In this document: positions 1 to 8,746 of the stretch, in pieces
Layout of the letters: every line of letters begins with the position of its first letter
Position numbering within the stretch: the first letter of the stretch is position 1
Source of the DNA: Paenibacillus sp. FSL R7-0345
Lineage (GTDB): Bacteria; Bacillota; Bacilli; Paenibacillales; Paenibacillaceae
DNA: 64,000 bases
Reading direction: 5' to 3'
Assembly (NCBI RefSeq): GCF_038595055.1
Contig: NZ_CP152002.1
Span: 4,942,501-5,006,500 of the forward strand
Notes under the pieces: generated by a model
Database searches by the model: none
Told to the model about the DNA's origin: nothing
The model's input: the letters and a program-made list of their open reading frames with translations, nothing else
Translations under genes and position numbers: made by a program

Positions 1-507
1 CATCGCGGCCGCCGCAAATTGAAAGGAAACTAAACCGGAAGCATCATTGATCAGGGATTCTCCCTCCAGAAGCTGCATCGTACGGTGGGGGATCTTCACT
101 TTCTGCTCCAGCGCGCCTACCGCAATCGCATCAGTCGGGGCCAAGGCCGCAGCCAGGGCAAAAGATGCCGCCAAAGGAATGACCGGCAGCAGCCAGTTTA
201 CGAAATAACCGACGATGCCAACCGTTACAAAGACAAGTCCAAGCGCCAGCAGAAGGATCGGCTTCCGCAAGCTCCAGAGCGCCTCCTTATCGGCATGCCG
301 GCCGTCATTGAACAGCAGAGGAGCGATAAACAGCAGCAGGAACAGCTCCGGATTCAGCGTTAATTCGAAATGCAGGGGCAGCAGCGTAATCGCCACCCCC
401 AGCGCAATCTGGATAATCGGTACGGAAACCGACGGAATAAAGCGGTTGACCAGATTAGACACGGCCAGCGCCGCCAGCATCAGCAGTATGTATTCAAACA
501 ATTCCAA
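1..507 (-). CDS. Na+/H+ antiporter, CPA1 family (N-terminal part; runs off the window)
   Basis: The first 169 codons of a membrane cation/proton exchanger can be read on the minus strand; the C-terminus lies outside the window. It starts with TTG at 505-507, ten bases after a GGAGG site, which is why ATG-only searches miss it. The translation is strongly hydrophobic and carries family landmarks: IAPLLFNDG at residues 61-69, ALAPTDAIAV at 121-130 with the conserved Asp of the transport path, and GESLINDASGLV at 149-160. These match sodium/hydrogen exchangers of the CPA1 (NhaP/NhaK/NHE) family, which exchange Na+ or K+ for H+ across the cytoplasmic membrane. The forward-strand reading frames here are shadows. 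The family is secure; ion preference cannot be told. Confidence 0.88.
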   Translation of the reverse strand, partial: MELFEYILLMLAALAVSNLVNRFIPSVSVPIIQIALGVAITLLPLHFELTLNPELFLLLFIAPLLFNDGRHADKEALWSLRKPILLLALGLVFVTVGIVGYFVNWLLPVIPLAASFALAAALAPTDAIAVGALEQKVKIPHRTMQLLEGESLINDASGLVSFQFAAAAM

Positions 508-794
508 AAGCTTTCTACCTCCGTCTCTCTATTTAGGCTTAGTGTAAACAAACAATGCAAACAGAATGTAAACAGCCGTTTATTCTTTTATCGGCATTTC
601 TTCCGTCAGACTAAGTGGATTTTCACCGATGGAGAGCTATATTAGCAGAAATAAGCTGCGTTTTTCCACCTAAAACAAATAATAACTCCTCTCCAGCATC
701 TGTCGTCAGACAAATAATGAGGAGGAGTCAATATGCGGTACTGCAACTGGTCTTTTCTGCAAAATTGCGGTAGGCTGATGAAACCTAAGTATTG

Positions 795-965
795 CTACAA
801 CGGCTTCGTTGGCGGAACCTCCGGCGGGACCGGGGCCGGAATCTCCGGCTGCTCGCGGGGAACGACCTCTGGCGGAATATCAGCCGGCTTCGGCTCCGGT
901 ATCCGCCCGGGATCGACTTCGGGAACAACCTTTGGGGGAAGCTCAGGCGGCAGATTCTTGTTCAT
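795..965 (-). CDS. Small proline-rich hypothetical protein (56 aa)
   Basis: A short ORF begins with ATG seven bases after AAGGAGG, a near-ideal ribosome site. The 56-residue product is built from a PPE/PEP-like pattern (for example LPPELPPKVVPEVDPGR), about one third proline, with Glu, Val and Lys making up most of the rest. It has no cysteine, signal peptide or membrane segment and no family I recognise. It is monocistronic. The complementary strand carries a glycine-rich 85-codon ORF (733-990), also with a good ribosome site, so the coding strand is not fully certain; I favour the minus strand because its start signal is stronger and its composition more protein-like. Function unknown. Confidence 0.6.
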   Translation of the reverse strand: MNKNLPPELPPKVVPEVDPGRIPEPKPADIPPEVVPREQPEIPAPVPPEVPPTKPL

Positions 966-1116
966 CGCTTCACACCTCCTTCATTCCTGATACCCGTTAA
1001 TACCCGGCAGGGCTTTTTTCAAACGTTATCCGGCAAAAGCAGCACGGCAATTAAGCTAAAGCTGATCGTAACTAAACTGGTGTAGTTGATTTCTAAGCAA
1101 GGGAGTGCAGTTTCAA

Positions 1117-2067
1117 TTGAATAAAACAGAGCGTCTTCTGGCGATTGTGATGGAATTACAGCGAAGCAGAGTGCGGACAGCGGATGAATTATCAGAGGTT
1201 TTAGGGGTCAGTGCCAGAACGATATACCGGGATATGCAGGCCTTAAGCGAGGCAGGTGTGCCCATCATTGGTGAGACAGGAACAGGATATTCTTTAATGG
1301 AGGGTTATTTTCTGCCACCCGTCAGTTTTACAGTAGAAGAGGCAGTCTCCCTTCTTCTTGGCGCTGAATTCATTGAAAAACGTTTTGATCCTGCTTTTCG
1401 CCTAAGCGCCCGCTCTTCCCGCAGAAAAATAGAAGCCATTCTTTCAGGGCCTATCCGTGAGGAGACCAACCGGATCCAAGGGGGCATCCGTCTGCTCCAA
1501 AAAGATGAAATGGACCTCATGATCCGTGAGAAAGTAAACCTGGGGATCATTCGTGAGGCTATGCTGGATGGCAAAAAGCTTCGTTTCGCCTATCACAAGC
1601 GGATTGCTGAAGCTGATGGAAGCAGAGTAACTGAGCGAACGGTAGCGCCATACGGATTGGCACATGATGAGCAAAACGGCTGGCTGTTACTTGCTTCCTG
1701 TGACCTGCGGGAGGATATCCGCCATTTTCGGGTTTCCCGGATTAGCGGCCCTGCCGTGACTGATGAGCCCTTTCAGCTTCCCGATAACTTCAATCTTCAG
1801 TCCTATCGGCCGAAGGATACCCGCAGCATACGGGTCTGCGCCATTTTCAATCCGGAAATGGCTGATAAAGTGGATGAAGCTAACAACTATTATATGGAGA
1901 CTGCGGAAGCCAGGGAGGATGGTTACCATGTTACTTTTCGTGTCCGTCAACCGGAAGAGCTGCTGAGCTGGATTCTTGGGTGGGGGGCAGATGTGGCAGT
2001 CACTGAGCCTGAATCATTTAAAAACCGGATAAAAGAAGAAATCAAAAAAATGAAAGAACGCTACTGA
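1117..2067 (+). CDS. HTH/WYL-domain transcriptional regulator (YafY/DeoR-type)
   Basis: The protein (316 aa from TTG 1117; 320 from GTG 1105) has an N-terminal winged helix (residues 1-60, ending in ARTIYRDMQALSEAGVPI), a middle helical linker and a WYL domain (about 130-220) followed by the usual C-terminal extension. I prefer the TTG because AAGGGAG lies 11 bases upstream of it, whereas the GTG overlaps that site, and because MNKTERLLAIV is the typical family beginning. WYL regulators bind DNA through the HTH and sense a ligand, often a nucleic acid or nucleotide, through WYL. The gene lies 85 bases before a VOC-fold gene, and a perfect palindrome sits between them, suggesting it controls that neighbour. 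Confidence 0.88.
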   Translation: MNKTERLLAIVMELQRSRVRTADELSEVLGVSARTIYRDMQALSEAGVPIIGETGTGYSLMEGYFLPPVSFTVEEAVSLLLGAEFIEKRFDPAFRLSARSSRRKIEAILSGPIREETNRIQGGIRLLQKDEMDLMIREKVNLGIIREAMLDGKKLRFAYHKRIAEADGSRVTERTVAPYGLAHDEQNGWLLLASCDLREDIRHFRVSRISGPAVTDEPFQLPDNFNLQSYRPKDTRSIRVCAIFNPEMADKVDEANNYYMETAEAREDGYHVTFRVRQPEELLSWILGWGADVAVTEPESFKNRIKEEIKKMKERY

Positions 2068-2071
2068 CATA

Positions 2072-2098
2072 CTGTTGGCAACAGGGGGTTTGTATAAT
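2072..2098 (+). promoter_or_regulatory. Palindromic operator and -10 box ahead of the VOC gene
   Basis: CTGTTGGCAACAG at 2072-2084 is a perfect inverted repeat with one central base. TATAAT follows at 2093-2098. No good -35 lies at normal spacing: TTGGCA, inside the palindrome, is only 12 bases away. A promoter whose -35 region is replaced by a palindrome is what one expects if a regulator, most simply the WYL protein just upstream, activates it or competes with polymerase. The operator role is inferred. Confidence 0.55.
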
Positions 2099-2152
2099 CA
2101 AGACATACCAAATGAAAGTGAATTAACAACCCCACATACAAAGGAGAACATT

Positions 2153-2521
2153 ATGACAGTAATTGGACCCGACTTCATTTCACTTCAAGTGAGCAATCTT
2201 GAAAGCTCTGCAGAATTTTATCAAAACTCTCTCGGACTGGTCCGGTCACAGGCTGGACCCCCTCATGCCGTGGTCTTTGAAACAAAGCCGATCGCCTTTG
2301 CCCTGCGTGACCTCTTACCAGGAATAGAACTTGGTTCAGGGAGCCAGCCTGGACTAGGTGTCGCTTTGTGGCTGCATGCTCCTGATTCACAGGAAATCCA
2401 TGACAAGCTTCTTGCAGCAGGCGTAAAAATCACATCCGCACCCATCGATGGACCCTTCGGCCGAACCTTTACATTTGCCGACCCGGACGGTTATCTGATC
2501 ACCCTTCACAGTAAAGCCTGA
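2153..2521 (+). CDS. VOC-superfamily (glyoxalase/bleomycin-resistance fold) protein
   Basis: A 122-residue single-domain protein of the vicinal oxygen chelate superfamily. It has the two beta-alpha-beta-beta-beta modules: FISLQVSNLESSAEFYQNSLG at the start and FTFADPDGYLITLHS at the end, the DPDG(Y/N) turn being a family hallmark. The ATG at 2153 is chosen because AAGGAG lies six bases before it; the longer in-frame ORF from 2075 runs through the promoter. Metal ligands are incomplete, so it may be a drug- or metabolite-binding member and not a metalloenzyme. It is probably controlled by the upstream WYL regulator. A terminator follows at 2743. Substrate unknown. Confidence 0.85.
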   Translation: MTVIGPDFISLQVSNLESSAEFYQNSLGLVRSQAGPPHAVVFETKPIAFALRDLLPGIELGSGSQPGLGVALWLHAPDSQEIHDKLLAAGVKITSAPIDGPFGRTFTFADPDGYLITLHSKA

Positions 2522-2838
2522 TGCGCAAATTTATCAGGCTGGCTGATTGTATTCAGCCTGGCCAGATGGTAAGCTGAAACCCAGAGATGCATACAAAGGA
2601 GCCTTCGCCGATCATGTGGATTACTCTGTAACGATTAACTATGCGCAAGCTTGCCCGGAAATAGTGTCTACGCTGTTCTATTCGGCTTGCCCGCATCTAA
2701 TCTTACAGGATATGCTCGGGAAGGTATGCCTTTAACCCTTCTGCGGATACCTGACGGTATCCGCTTTATTGTTGCGGAAAATAGCATCTCAGGCATTCAC
2801 CCGCCAGTGTATCCTCTAATCCGAATGGAGGAACAGAT
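2522..2838. other. Intergenic stretch without a supported gene
   Basis: After the VOC stop there is a short dyad (AGGCTG/CAGCCT, about 2536-2559), then about 180 bases with only weak reading frames: the 62-codon frame from 2547 starts with TTG and has no ribosome site. The strong terminator at 2743 follows, then the leader of the P-loop gene with GGAGG at about 2826. Confidence 0.6.
2743..2773 (+). terminator. Rho-independent terminator
   Basis: GCGGATACC and GGTATCCGC form a perfect 9-bp stem around a TGAC loop (2743-2764), followed by TTTATTGTT. It lies between the VOC gene and the P-loop gene and would end the VOC transcript. Confidence 0.85.
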
Positions 2839-3699
2839 ATGACACCTGCACCAAAGCTTATTCTGATTGAAGGCCTGCCCGGCTCCGGCAAAACAACAAC
2901 CGCAACGCTGGTGCAAGAGCTGCTGGCTGAAAAAAATATCAGTGCCCGGCTGTTTCTGGAAGGAAATCTTGAGCACCCTGCGGATTATGACGGGGTATCC
3001 TGTTTCGGGGAACATGAGTTTGCAGAGCTGCTGGTCACCTTTTATAAGTACCGGGATTTCCTGAATGATCACATCATCCGTAAGGATGGCCGCTGCTTTT
3101 TGGAATACCGCAAGCTCCAGCAGAAGGTTGGGCCGGAGTTCCCGGACGAGCTGCTGAATGCTATTTTCCAAAAAGATATTTATGAGCTGCCCCTGGAAGA
3201 TAACAGAAAGCTCATCACCGACAAGTGGAGGGAATTCACTGCGGAGGCTGCAGATGGACAGGACACCTACCTTTTTGACTGCTGCTTCATCCAGAATCCC
3301 GTCACGGTTGGCATGGTTAAATATGGCGCTGACAAGGAGACTGTAACTAGCTACGTAACAGAACTCGCTGCCATTACAGAGCCGCTTCGTCCGCTGCTGA
3401 TCTATGTTGAGCAGAAAGATCTTGACTATTCTTTCGAAAAAGCTGTCCGCGAACGCCCGCTTGAATGGTCACAGGGATTCATCGAGTATTACACGAACCA
3501 GGGATATGGGGCGCGGCGGCAGTATTCGGGCTTGGAAGGAACCCTGCAGGTGCTGAAGGCACGCAAAGAACTGGAAGAGGAAATCTACAGCGGCCTGACC
3601 TTAGCCAAGCATAAGGTGGATAATTCCGCTTTTGACAATGAAGGTTACAAGCAGGTGATTGCCGGGATTCTGAAAGAGTATTTTAAAAAGGCAGACTAA
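2839..3699 (+). CDS. P-loop NTPase, kinase-like (thymidylate kinase/AAA-like)
   Basis: A 286-residue cytosolic protein with a Walker A motif at the extreme N-terminus (EGLPGSGKTTT, residues 11-21). Further on there is YLFDCCFIQNP, a plausible Walker B-like strand, and a helical C-terminal half. The layout fits small nucleotide or small-molecule kinases of the P-loop class, close to the unassigned AAA family ATPases common in Bacillus and Paenibacillus. GGAGG precedes the ATG by nine bases. It stands alone between two terminators (2743 and 3724), so it is probably monocistronic. The substrate cannot be inferred from sequence or context. Confidence 0.75.
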   Translation: MTPAPKLILIEGLPGSGKTTTATLVQELLAEKNISARLFLEGNLEHPADYDGVSCFGEHEFAELLVTFYKYRDFLNDHIIRKDGRCFLEYRKLQQKVGPEFPDELLNAIFQKDIYELPLEDNRKLITDKWREFTAEAADGQDTYLFDCCFIQNPVTVGMVKYGADKETVTSYVTELAAITEPLRPLLIYVEQKDLDYSFEKAVRERPLEWSQGFIEYYTNQGYGARRQYSGLEGTLQVLKARKELEEEIYSGLTLAKHKVDNSAFDNEGYKQVIAGILKEYFKKAD

Positions 3700-3723
3700 A
3701 CATTGAAAATGAATAAGTTGCAC

Positions 3724-3766
3724 AAGGCCCCTTACGTCAGAGAAACGACATAAGGGGCCTTGTTTT
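3724..3766. terminator. Strong, nearly symmetrical terminator
   Basis: AAGGCCCCTTA (3724-3734) pairs with TAAGGGGCCTT (3751-3761), extended inward by CGTC/GAC, then GTTTTG. It lies between the convergent P-loop gene and the DUF2264 operon and may serve both strands. Confidence 0.85.
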
Positions 3767-3809
3767 GCGAAGAAGGGACTAATGGTAAACCTGGAATAAG
3801 GTTTCCGTC

Positions 3810-5699
3810 CTAATCCATTGAAATAACAACCTCATTGCCGCCGGACGTGAGCACTTTAACAGACTGCTGATCAATGGTTACATGAAGCAGAGTCTCCGGC
3901 TGCTGCTCCAGAATTTTTTCCGACCGGCTATTCCAATTGTCTTTAGTGATATTTCCGGCCGGCTCACCGTAAACCGCAGACACCAGCCAGTGCACCCCCG
4001 GCTCAAGCGATGCCGTCAGGGTAGGCAACACCGTCCGCGGCCGAAGCAGGTTTGTGTTGGCATTCGGCATGATCAGCTCCGCCTTACCATATCCGAGCAG
4101 CCTCTTGATTGCGGCAGCTCCCCAGGCTGTGCATGCAGCTGCGCCTGTCGGGCTGAAAAACTGCCCGCGCTCTGCTTCCTGGCCGAGGGCAAACCCGCCC
4201 TCCGCGATATCCAATGCCCGTCCGGTTTCAAGCCGGTGCACCCGGATGTGCCATGGGAGCCCGGCGATAATCCATGTGCTAACCTCAACATCGGACCATG
4301 GAATCCATACGGAATGAAGCACATTGTCCGTGATCTCCGATTTCAGGTTCCGCCTTCTCACCCGGTACAGGTTATCTCCGCCCTCGCTCAGGGCAAGCAT
4401 CGAATCAAAAGCTCCCTGAGACAGCCCCCATTCCGCACGGGGCACACTGAAGCCGAAGCCGGTCGAGTACACGAATTTCTCGTACTTGGCCGAGGTATGG
4501 GTATGCTCATTGGTGTACAAATGACCGCTGTTGAAGGCGGCCACATGCCCGGCTTCACGCACCATAACGAGATGCGCCGGCTGCTGGACGGACACCGCCG
4601 GCTGCTCCGGCAGCGGCAGCTCGTCCGCCTTCCAGAACGGGTGCTCCTCGCTGAAAGCCAGCGGCAGGAAGGTCTTCAGCGCCCAATACGGCGATCCGGG
4701 TGCATTGTAATTCTCAGCCATTACCAGGTTAGGATAGGTGTAGCCGATCGTCAGCACGCCGTCCCGGTCAAAAATTTCCTGGCTGAACCACCAGCGCAGA
4801 TTGCGCAGCACCAGCCCCTTAACCACCCCTGCCGGGTAGCCTCCCTCTACATCTGCATAAGCATATGCGCTCCAGAAGGCCGATTGGGCAAAACGGTATG
4901 CCAGACTGCGGCCGTATGGCAGCGCGGAACCGTCAGGAGCGAACCAGCTGATAAATTCCGGTGCGAACAGTCTTGCCCTTTCCTTGAACAGCGCTGAACG
5001 CTCCGGGTCCTCCAGCTCCATCAGCTTCGCATACAGCAGCCCGTAATAATGGATGGCGAACGGCACGTAGTAATCGCTGTGCCCGTTGACCCCGTCGCTG
5101 TACCAGCCTTCGCCCAGATAGAACGCGTCCATCCGCTGCAGGTTCGTCTCCAGCTGCCCTGCGTCATAGGCAAGCCCCAGCTTTTTGAAGCCGGCGTTGA
5201 CCAGCACATTAAAAAACAGCCAATTGCAGTCATAGCAGGGATGGGCGTTGATCTGATTGAGCCAGCTGTACAGCCGGCTTTGCTCCCCGGGAGCAAGCGG
5301 GGTCCAGATCTTCTCCGGTACCGCTGCCAGAGCGAAGCCGAAGACAGCCATCTCTACCAGCCGCTGGTCGTAATCAGCCACATCGCCCCAGTATTCGTCA
5401 TGTGCAGGATCGGTGCCATGCCGGATGCCATCCAGCACGCTATCCAGAAGCGGGCTGCTTCCGCCGCCCATCAGGAGCGGCACCATCCCCCACAGCACGC
5501 GTGAAAAGCCTTCCATCTCCGCTACGGCTGACGGATAGCTGGCCCCTGTCTTTCCGGCTCTGAGCCGGGCACCGCCCGGACTGTACAGCGGTCCGAGAGG
5601 AGCGGTAAGCTGCTCAAGGGCCAGCGCCAGATCCTGGCGGGTTACAAGCGGATTATCCTGAATTGCAGCCGAAGTCAAAGCTCTCTGTTCACTTGTCAT
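3810..5699 (-). CDS. DUF2264 family protein, long form (629 aa)
   Basis: A cytosolic 629-residue protein with no signal peptide. The N-terminal ~380 residues form the helical DUF2264 part (landmarks MEGFSRVLWGMVPLL, NWLFFNVLVNAGF and DGVNGHSDYYVPFAIHYYG); the rest is beta-rich, reminiscent of the C-terminal sandwich of (alpha/alpha)-toroid lyases and hydrolases. DUF2264 proteins recur in polysaccharide-utilisation loci and look like intracellular glycan-processing enzymes, but I know of no secure reaction for them. AGGAGA precedes the ATG by six bases. It is the last gene of the operon, ten bases after the GH88 stop. A short form of the same family is the first gene (8747-9892), so the operon carries both versions. 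Confidence 0.8.
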   Translation of the reverse strand: MTSEQRALTSAAIQDNPLVTRQDLALALEQLTAPLGPLYSPGGARLRAGKTGASYPSAVAEMEGFSRVLWGMVPLLMGGGSSPLLDSVLDGIRHGTDPAHDEYWGDVADYDQRLVEMAVFGFALAAVPEKIWTPLAPGEQSRLYSWLNQINAHPCYDCNWLFFNVLVNAGFKKLGLAYDAGQLETNLQRMDAFYLGEGWYSDGVNGHSDYYVPFAIHYYGLLYAKLMELEDPERSALFKERARLFAPEFISWFAPDGSALPYGRSLAYRFAQSAFWSAYAYADVEGGYPAGVVKGLVLRNLRWWFSQEIFDRDGVLTIGYTYPNLVMAENYNAPGSPYWALKTFLPLAFSEEHPFWKADELPLPEQPAVSVQQPAHLVMVREAGHVAAFNSGHLYTNEHTHTSAKYEKFVYSTGFGFSVPRAEWGLSQGAFDSMLALSEGGDNLYRVRRRNLKSEITDNVLHSVWIPWSDVEVSTWIIAGLPWHIRVHRLETGRALDIAEGGFALGQEAERGQFFSPTGAAACTAWGAAAIKRLLGYGKAELIMPNANTNLLRPRTVLPTLTASLEPGVHWLVSAVYGEPAGNITKDNWNSRSEKILEQQPETLLHVTIDQQSVKVLTSGGNEVVISMD

Positions 5700-5709
5700 A
5701 CTTATTCTC

Positions 5710-6846
5710 CTATTCCCAGTAGAATGGTCCGGCTTCCTTCACCCGGGCCAGCGCCTCAACGTAAAAGAAGTCACCATAAATGAGCGGGACATCGATGTTC
5801 CCGTTCTCCGGGTAGTTGCCTGTGCCGTGCAGCAGTAATCCCTGCTCCTCCGGATTGTCCCAGGTGCCGAAGTTGCTGTAAAGCGACTCCAGTATTTTCA
5901 GGGCAGCATTCCGGTACACATGTGATTCTGCAGCCGTTACCTGACCGGCCAGCAGCAGCATCCCGCTCGCTGCACACGAACCGGCAGAGGTATCGCGGAG
6001 GTCTCCGGCTACACCTGAAGCCCGGAAGTCCCAGTGCGGAACATGATCCTCCGGCAGCCGGGTGATGAAGAAATTCGCCACCTGCTGGGCTGCGTTCAGA
6101 TAACGCTCAAAGCCGGTATGATGATAAGCCAGCGCCAGGCCGTAGATTGCCCAGGCAGTGCCGCGCGACCAGGCCGATTCCGGTGCATAGCCCTGGCCGC
6201 CGCGTTTTTCCGCAACCTCACCGGTATGCGGATTGAAGTCAACAATATGATAGACCGAGCCGTCCGGCCGGATAAAATGCTCAAGTACAGTATCCATATG
6301 CGCTTCCGCGATATGTCTGTAGCGCGGATCACCGGTCGTCTCGGACGCCCAGAACAGCAGGCTCATGTTCATGCAGCAATCGATGATGGCAACACCGCTG
6401 TTGTCTTCGCCTTCACGCCACGGATTCCAGGCCCGGATATAGCGGCCTTTCAGATTGAAGCGCGCCGCCAGATAATTGGCCGCTTTCAAAGCCCGGGTGC
6501 GCGAGGCTTCCGACCCGGTCAGCTTGAAGTTAGCTACACTGGTCAATATCCACATGAAGCCCAGATCATGATCCAGCCTCTGGTAGCCGTCAAGCACCTC
6601 ATCCAGCTTCTGCTCACATTCCACGGCAACCGCCTTGAGGCTCTCGTCTCCGCCCCCGGCATAGAGCTGCCAGAGCATGCCCGGCCAGAAGCCGGCTGTC
6701 CACCAGTGGGGTGCCGCCAGATCGTATTTTCCGCCGTGGCTGGCATGAGGAAATTCAGAGCCGATGCTCCGGCTGTTGATAACGGTCTTCTCCATTGCCT
6801 TGGTCCAGGCCTCTTCCACCCATGTATGCTGTGCTGTCATGTTCAT
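5710..6846 (-). CDS. GH88 unsaturated glucuronyl/galacturonyl hydrolase
   Basis: A 378-residue cytosolic enzyme with the GH88 (alpha/alpha)6-barrel pattern. The two catalytic-site aspartates of the family are visible: Asp94 in DHDLGF and Asp156 in GVAIIDCCMN, matching Asp88 and Asp149 of the Bacillus GL1 enzyme. GH88 enzymes hydrate the 4,5-double bond left by polysaccharide lyases on the non-reducing uronic acid and so release it from the oligosaccharide. That makes it the natural partner of the heparinase II/III-like lyase immediately upstream (38-base gap). The substrate may be glycosaminoglycan, xanthan/gellan-like, rhamnogalacturonan or ulvan-type; sequence alone does not decide. Confidence 0.9.
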   Translation of the reverse strand: MNMTAQHTWVEEAWTKAMEKTVINSRSIGSEFPHASHGGKYDLAAPHWWTAGFWPGMLWQLYAGGGDESLKAVAVECEQKLDEVLDGYQRLDHDLGFMWILTSVANFKLTGSEASRTRALKAANYLAARFNLKGRYIRAWNPWREGEDNSGVAIIDCCMNMSLLFWASETTGDPRYRHIAEAHMDTVLEHFIRPDGSVYHIVDFNPHTGEVAEKRGGQGYAPESAWSRGTAWAIYGLALAYHHTGFERYLNAAQQVANFFITRLPEDHVPHWDFRASGVAGDLRDTSAGSCAASGMLLLAGQVTAAESHVYRNAALKILESLYSNFGTWDNPEEQGLLLHGTGNYPENGNIDVPLIYGDFFYVEALARVKEAGPFYWE

Positions 6847-6884
6847 TTTAAGTTCCCGCCTTTGCTTGAATGGTTGTGCTTCTT

Positions 6885-8699
6885 CTATATAAATTGAAAG
6901 GTAAAAGCATAGCTGCCTTCACTGCCCGGCCGGACAGCCTGAAAGTCCAGACTGTACCACACCTGCTCCTGCCCGAAATGATCACGGTATACATGCTCAT
7001 TCATCTGCAGTTCGACCGCAGCCGGATCATAGGTTACCTTTACTCCGCCGCTTTCCTGTCCCGGCAGCAGCACTGCACCGGAGGATAACACCTCCGGCAG
7101 TCTCCATGTAATGAAGCGTTCTGTCCAGCTGTCCGGGACCCCCGCATAGCTGTAATTGTCGATTAGCTCCAGATGCGGCAGCTCTTCCTTGTGCCAGACC
7201 AGGGTGCGGATGAGGGACTTCAGACCTTCTGCCTCATACGCGGCAGTCAGGTCCAGCGTCAGCTCATCCGCAGCCTCGCCCGTTGCCGCGTGCAGTACAG
7301 CTGCACTGAACGCCCGGCCGGCCTGCTGATACCGGCCGTTAATGACCGGCACCGAATGACCCTGGGAGCCGTTGCAGTCATACCCGTAACGGCCGTCGCC
7401 GAAGTAGCCGGCCGTATATTCCCCGCTGCCCAGATCGGCAGCGTACACCTCACCGCGGCCGGTCAGAATGAACTGGCCCAGGTCGTTATGGTTGTGCGGC
7501 TCGTTGTTATGGCCGCCTTTGGCCGCGAAGCCAAAGGTGCCGGCCGGAGAGACATGCCGCGACAGCAGCCAGGCCGCATCGGGAAGGTAGGTGCTGGCCG
7601 CCGGCCAGTCCTTATGCCCCGTGCCGGAATGCTTCCAGATCAGATTGCGCAGCGCCGGAGCGAACCGGCTGCAATGATCTTCGGTATACGGAGCCCGCAG
7701 CTCCGCCGGAGGGTATTCAACAGCTCCGGGATATACGCCGGCGAGGTAATGGGACAACCCTATATGCACACGCACCCGGGGCAGTGAATCGGAAAAATTG
7801 GCGGTAAGGCTGCCGTCAATGAAGCACTGCTGCTGGAAACGGGCGATCCGCTGCACCTTGGGTACCTTGAACCAGTCAAGGCTTCCTGCGCTGCGGGAGC
7901 GGAGCAGATCACTGTAGTAAGTGAAATAGCCGAACCCGTAATTCCAGTAGCCCAGCCCTTCCAGACAGGCGCCGTCGTCCCCGAAGCCTTCCAGATAACA
8001 TTGCATGCTGCTTTCTGTCTTCTGCAGAACATCCGCAAGAACCTGCGGATCTTCCACAGAGAGCAGTGCGGCTGCACCGATGGAGCCGGCGCAGACCGCT
8101 GCCCAGTTGTGCCGGGCAGTCTCCCAGTTATAAGGTCCCTGCTCCAGAAAAGGCCGGAACAGCCGCTCTTCCGTTTCTTGCCTGATCCGCAGCCGGAGCT
8201 CCAGCGGAAGCCGTTCTCCAAGCAGCAGTGAAATTTCACTCAGCGTAAAGCCTGTCTCAGCCGAGAAGAGGTCGATAAAGCGGTTAATTTCCGCGGCTTC
8301 ATGCCCGCCGGGAACGTGGGCCGGCAGGCACCAGGTGTATTCGCTGCATACCGCCAGGAGCATTTCTTCCGCATACTGCAGATGCTGTGCATTGTCCGGC
8401 TCCAGGAGTGCCAGGAATACAAAGGTGTTAAGCCTTCTTCTCCGTTCAAAATACACCCGCTCATATTCAAGGCGTGAGCCGGTACGTGCAAAGACCGAGA
8501 ACAGCTCCGGGGTCAGCTCCGGAACCGGCTGGTCTGCCAGCCTCTCTCCTTCCGCCCGGATTTCGGCTATGTCCTGCTGCATATGCCCGGCCGATGCCGC
8601 CGATCTCCAGAAGGCTTCCGGATTGCCATCCGGAACATACAGACTTGTACTAACAGGCCGCAGTTCCTGTACCCTTTTCAAAAAAGATTGCTCCGCCAT
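6885..8699 (-). CDS. Heparinase II/III family protein (putative polysaccharide/oligosaccharide lyase)
   Basis: A 604-residue protein: an N-terminal helical toroid (about 1-350) and a C-terminal beta-sandwich carrying the heparinase II/III signature GGHNNEPHNHNDLGQF (about 400-415), which supplies metal-binding and catalytic histidines in PL12/15/21-type enzymes. There is no signal peptide, so it probably acts in the cytosol on imported oligosaccharides. AGGAGG lies nine bases before the ATG. It sits between a short DUF2264 gene (47-base gap) and GH88, giving a lyase plus unsaturated-uronyl hydrolase pair. Such proteins are often called heparinase without evidence of heparin as substrate; only the fold and class are claimed. 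Confidence 0.85.
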   Translation of the reverse strand: MAEQSFLKRVQELRPVSTSLYVPDGNPEAFWRSAASAGHMQQDIAEIRAEGERLADQPVPELTPELFSVFARTGSRLEYERVYFERRRRLNTFVFLALLEPDNAQHLQYAEEMLLAVCSEYTWCLPAHVPGGHEAAEINRFIDLFSAETGFTLSEISLLLGERLPLELRLRIRQETEERLFRPFLEQGPYNWETARHNWAAVCAGSIGAAALLSVEDPQVLADVLQKTESSMQCYLEGFGDDGACLEGLGYWNYGFGYFTYYSDLLRSRSAGSLDWFKVPKVQRIARFQQQCFIDGSLTANFSDSLPRVRVHIGLSHYLAGVYPGAVEYPPAELRAPYTEDHCSRFAPALRNLIWKHSGTGHKDWPAASTYLPDAAWLLSRHVSPAGTFGFAAKGGHNNEPHNHNDLGQFILTGRGEVYAADLGSGEYTAGYFGDGRYGYDCNGSQGHSVPVINGRYQQAGRAFSAAVLHAATGEAADELTLDLTAAYEAEGLKSLIRTLVWHKEELPHLELIDNYSYAGVPDSWTERFITWRLPEVLSSGAVLLPGQESGGVKVTYDPAAVELQMNEHVYRDHFGQEQVWYSLDFQAVRPGSEGSYAFTFQFI

Positions 8700-8746
8700 C
8701 TTCTATATCCTCCTATCGCAACCGTCACTCTGTACGCCGGGCAATC

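Noticed and set aside
2547..2735. 62-codon ORF between the VOC and P-loop genes
   Set aside because: TTG start without a ribosome site, no family resemblance, and it ends just before a terminator.
3882..4997. 371-codon plus-strand ORF antisense to the long DUF2264 gene
   Set aside because: No ribosome site, odd Arg/His/Pro-rich composition, and it is a frame shadow of a recognised gene in GC-rich DNA. The same holds for the other long antisense frames over the heparinase-like, GH59-like and transporter genes.
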